Below, piece by piece: positions 6,331 through 8,737 of a DNA stretch of 8,737 bases (positions within the stretch are counted from its first letter, which is position 1; each line of letters opens with the position of its first letter). Below the pieces are notes generated by a model. It saw nothing but the letters and a program-made list of their open reading frames with translations, was not told the origin of the DNA and ran no database searches. The translations under genes and the position numbers were made by a program. The stretch spans positions 1 to 8,737 of the forward strand of contig JACVRU010000078.1 of assembly GCA_014534295.1 (NCBI GenBank). The letters run 5' to 3'. The DNA comes from Thermoleophilia bacterium. GTDB taxonomy: Bacteria; Actinomycetota; Thermoleophilia; Gaiellales; Gaiellaceae.

Positions 6331-8381
6331 GCGTCTCGTCGCGGATCGAGCGTCGGGCAGCGCTCCAGGCCCTTGGCGTCCTCGCGGTCGGCGCGGTCGC
6401 GCTCGCGTGGGCGTGGTGGGGCGGCCCGCCGACGAGGGACCTCGCCCGCCGCACGTTCGCCGTCCTCGATCCGGCGCTCGTCCTCGGGCTCGCCGGTGCG
6501 GCCCTGGCGGTCGGCGTGGGCTCCTCGCTCCTCGCCCGGGCGGGGCTCGGCCGGGCCAGGCTGCCGCGCGCGGCTCGCCTGCCGCGACCGCGAGTGCCGC
6601 CGGCGGTGGCCCTGGCGGCGATCGTCGCCGTCGCCGCCGTCTTCCGGCTCGCCCTCGGCGCGGGGCACCACCTGCCGACGGTCCTGGGGGACGAGCTCGT
6701 TTACTCGGGTCTCGCGAAGGGCTGGGCGCTGCACGGACGGCCGCTGCTCCGAGGCAGCGTCGAGGGCGGCTACAGCACGCTGTACCCGCTGTTCCTCGCC
6801 CCGGCCTTCGGGCTGGCGGCCGATGGGGCACGCGGCCTCGCGGCGGCCAAGGCGCTGAACGCGGTCGCGATGGCCTCCGCCGCCGTGCCGGCCTACCTCC
6901 TGGCACGCCGCGCGGTCCCTCCGGGCTGGTCGCTAGGCGTGGCGCTGCTCTCCGTCGCGGTTCCCTGGACCGCGTACTCCGCGCTGACGCTGACGGAGTC
7001 GCTCTTCTATCCCGTCTTCCTCGCCTACGCCGTGGTGCTCGCGGTCACGCTTCAGCGCGGCAGCTGGCCCGAGCAGGCGGCGCTGCTCGCAACCCTCGCG
7101 GTCCTCGTCGGCATCCGGACCCAGGGTCTTGCCGCAGGGGTGGGAACCGTCGGCGCGATCGTCCTCTACGGCGCGCTCACGGGCGAGCTCGCGCGGACCC
7201 TCCGCCGCTTCGCGCCCACGCTCACGGCCCTCTCCGCCGTGGCCGCCGTCGGAGTCGGCGCGAGGGCCGCCGGCGTCGCGCTCCCGACGAGCACGTACGA
7301 CCCGCTGTTCGGCTCGCTGGGAAGGGTCGGCGGCATGCTCGAGTGGGGCGCCTGGAGCCTCGGCTCGTTCGAGCTCGCGCTCGGTGTCGTTCCGCTCGTC
7401 GCCTTCCCCGTCGCAGCGTGGGGGATGCTGCGAGCCGGCGGGAACGCGGGAGCCCGCTCCGCGGCCGCCGTCTCGGTGAGCCTCGGCGCGGCAGTCCTCG
7501 GCTCCGTCGCGCTGCTCTCCGCGAGCCCCTTCGGGCTCGACCGTCTGCACGAGCGCAGCCTCTTCTTCGTGACGCCCCTGGTCCTCGTCTGCTTCGCGCA
7601 CTGGCTGTGGAACGGCCTGGAGCGGCCGCGCGCGCTCTCCCTCGCCTGCGCCCTGGGCGCGGTCGCCCTGGCGGCCTTGCTCCCGCGCGAGCTCGTCTTC
7701 GAGTCCTTCGACGTCGACGTACCCTCGGCGCTCTTCTTCCGGGAGCTCGAGGCGCAGGTCCCGGGCGTCCCCTTCCGCGTCTGGACGATCGGGATCGCCG
7801 CCGTCGGCGCGGGGACGTTCCTGCTGGCGCGGCGGCCATTCTTCCCCGTCCTCGCGGTCGCGCTCGCATTCGCAGGCGTGACCGCACGGGTCGACTTCGA
7901 GGACTCGCTGACTAGCGCGCAGGCGCGGTCGCTCTCCTGGGTCGACCACGCGCTGCCCGCGGGCGGCGAGGTCACCCTCGTCAACCTCGGCCTCGCCTAC
8001 TCGACCGAGCCCTGCGCCTCGGCCGCGTGGCACGAGCAGCGGCGGCTCGTCGTCTGGACGGAGTACCTGAACGCGCGCATCGACGCCGTCGCCTGGCTGT
8101 ACGAGCCGAACGGCTTCGACGGGCTGCCGGCCCGGCAGCTGGCCGTGGGCACGGGCGGGCTCGTCCTCTCGGACGGCCGACCGTTCGCCCCCCGGTACGT
8201 CGTGATCGACACGCGGCAGAGCGTCACAGGAGTGCGCGTCGCCCGCTTCGACCTGACGAGCATCCGGCACCCGGAGCTCGGGAACGGGGCGTCGCTCACG
8301 CTCTGGCGGGTCGACCCGCCGCTCCGTCTCTACCCGCTTCCGGAGCCGGTGCCGCCGCGGGGCGACCGGCTCGGCTGCTGA
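6327..8381 (+). CDS. Polytopic membrane protein, GT-C/family 39-like glycosyltransferase
   Basis: Up to 684 residues, with many Ala/Leu/Val-rich membrane segments through about nt 7900 and then a soluble C-terminal domain of about 150 residues, likely outside the membrane. The pattern GDELVYSG (Asp122-Glu123) in the first large outer loop after a membrane helix matches the catalytic acidic site of GT-C enzymes, which take sugars from polyprenyl-phosphate donors. LTLTESLFYPVFL and IRTQGLA are also typical of actinobacterial members. The first ATG/GTG/TTG in frame is GTG 6516 (621 residues), but the frame has over 90% GC at third positions and encodes two more hydrophobic segments from about 6360. 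I therefore propose CTG 6327, overlapping the previous stop as CTGA. The acceptor is unknown. Adjacency to the hopanoid operon hints at lipid or envelope glycosylation but does not show it. Confidence 0.72.
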   Translation: MSVSSRIERRAALQALGVLAVGAVALAWAWWGGPPTRDLARRTFAVLDPALVLGLAGAALAVGVGSSLLARAGLGRARLPRAARLPRPRVPPAVALAAIVAVAAVFRLALGAGHHLPTVLGDELVYSGLAKGWALHGRPLLRGSVEGGYSTLYPLFLAPAFGLAADGARGLAAAKALNAVAMASAAVPAYLLARRAVPPGWSLGVALLSVAVPWTAYSALTLTESLFYPVFLAYAVVLAVTLQRGSWPEQAALLATLAVLVGIRTQGLAAGVGTVGAIVLYGALTGELARTLRRFAPTLTALSAVAAVGVGARAAGVALPTSTYDPLFGSLGRVGGMLEWGAWSLGSFELALGVVPLVAFPVAAWGMLRAGGNAGARSAAAVSVSLGAAVLGSVALLSASPFGLDRLHERSLFFVTPLVLVCFAHWLWNGLERPRALSLACALGAVALAALLPRELVFESFDVDVPSALFFRELEAQVPGVPFRVWTIGIAAVGAGTFLLARRPFFPVLAVALAFAGVTARVDFEDSLTSAQARSLSWVDHALPAGGEVTLVNLGLAYSTEPCASAAWHEQRRLVVWTEYLNARIDAVAWLYEPNGFDGLPARQLAVGTGGLVLSDGRPFAPRYVVIDTRQSVTGVRVARFDLTSIRHPELGNGASLTLWRVDPPLRLYPLPEPVPPRGDRLGC

Positions 8382-8382
8382 G

Positions 8383-8398
8383 CCGCTACTGGTAGCGG
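8383..8398. terminator. Hairpin at convergent gene ends, possible bidirectional terminator
   Basis: CCGCTACTGGTAGCGG: 7-bp arms with a 2-base centre (or 6-bp arms with a CTGG loop). It lies across the permease stop and just past the membrane-protein stop. An overlapping alternative stem pairs CGGCTC (8367-8372) with GAGCCG (8380-8385). There is no U-tract on either strand, so intrinsic termination is only a possibility. Confidence 0.35.
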
Positions 8399-8737
8399 AG
8401 CGCCTCGGCCGGGACGATCCGGGAGGCCCGCAGCGCCGGGGCCAGCGTCGCCGCGAGGGCCACGGCGTAGACGATCCCGAAGATCAGGAACAGGTTCGTC
8501 CACGGCACGACGAGCGTCAGCTCCGCCCAGCTCGGCTGCCTGCGCGTGTCGGCGACGATGTTGTACGCGAGGACGAGCCCGAGCGCCGTGCCGACGACGA
8601 TCGCCGTCAGGGCGACGAACGAGGACTCGAGCAGGAATGCCGCCTGCACCATCCGCCGCCTGAAGCCGATCGCCCGCAGCACGCCGATGTGCTGGCGGCG
8701 CTCGACGACGGCGCGGGCGCTGATCACGCCGAGGGCA
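8386..8737 (-). CDS. ABC transporter permease, FtsX/MacB-type, C-terminal part
   Basis: About 117 residues of the C-terminal end of a permease whose start lies beyond the right edge; the frame is open to base 8737. The segment AVVERRQHIGVLRAIGF followed by a long hydrophobic helix, a short loop and another helix is the classic FtsX-domain end. The protein finishes with the family-typical SRIVPAEALRYQ. Two membrane helices are visible, around FVALTAIVVGTALGLVLAY and LFLIFGIVYAVALAATLAP. FtsX-type permeases pair with a LolD/MacB-type ATPase to move lipids or peptides, or to transmit mechanical signals. The substrate cannot be told from this fragment. It converges on the membrane protein gene with four bases between the stops. 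Confidence 0.87.
   Translation of the reverse strand, partial: ALGVISARAVVERRQHIGVLRAIGFRRRMVQAAFLLESSFVALTAIVVGTALGLVLAYNIVADTRRQPSWAELTLVVPWTNLFLIFGIVYAVALAATLAPALRASRIVPAEALRYQ

Overview
This is a very GC-rich window with third codon positions almost always G or C. It is tightly packed, and most plus-strand genes overlap or abut. The gene order hpnC-hpnD-hpnE-shc-hpnG-hpnH and the protein styles suggest a high-GC actinomycete, perhaps of the Thermoleophilia/Gaiellales type. That placement is inferred from composition and synteny; there is no rRNA or marker gene here to prove it.

Positions 1-5914 hold a hopanoid operon on the plus strand. HpnC (left end cut off), HpnD and HpnE together turn two farnesyl diphosphates into squalene by way of presqualene diphosphate and hydroxysqualene. 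The squalene-hopene cyclase (2610-4469) folds squalene into the pentacyclic hopene skeleton. HpnH (4910-5914) is the radical SAM enzyme that adds an adenosyl group to make adenosylhopane. HpnG (4454-4909) is the phosphorylase-family enzyme that removes the adenine. Junctions are ATGA overlaps (hpnC/hpnD, hpnD/hpnE), a three-codon relay ORF (hpnE/shc), an overlap (shc/hpnG) and a zero-base gap (hpnG/hpnH), so strong translational coupling is expected. HpnG, and less clearly HpnD, look internally shortened. A 15-bp perfect palindrome occurs twice, 70 bp apart, once in the last codons of hpnE and once in the first codons of shc.

Positions 5915-6330 hold two tandem, incomplete copies of the N-terminal part of a Crp-type cyclic-nucleotide-binding domain. 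The first (5918-6088) breaks off after about 36 family-like residues. The second (6055-6330) covers more of the domain but still lacks its end.

Positions 6327-8381 encode a polytopic membrane protein resembling GT-C/family 39 glycosyltransferases. Its coding signal begins well upstream of the first ATG/GTG/TTG, which points to a CTG start overlapping the preceding stop. On the opposite strand, 8386-8737 is the C-terminal end of an FtsX/MacB-type ABC transporter permease that continues past the right edge. The two genes converge with four bases between their stop codons, and a small hairpin spans the junction. I saw no tRNA, rRNA, CRISPR array, insertion sequence or integrase.
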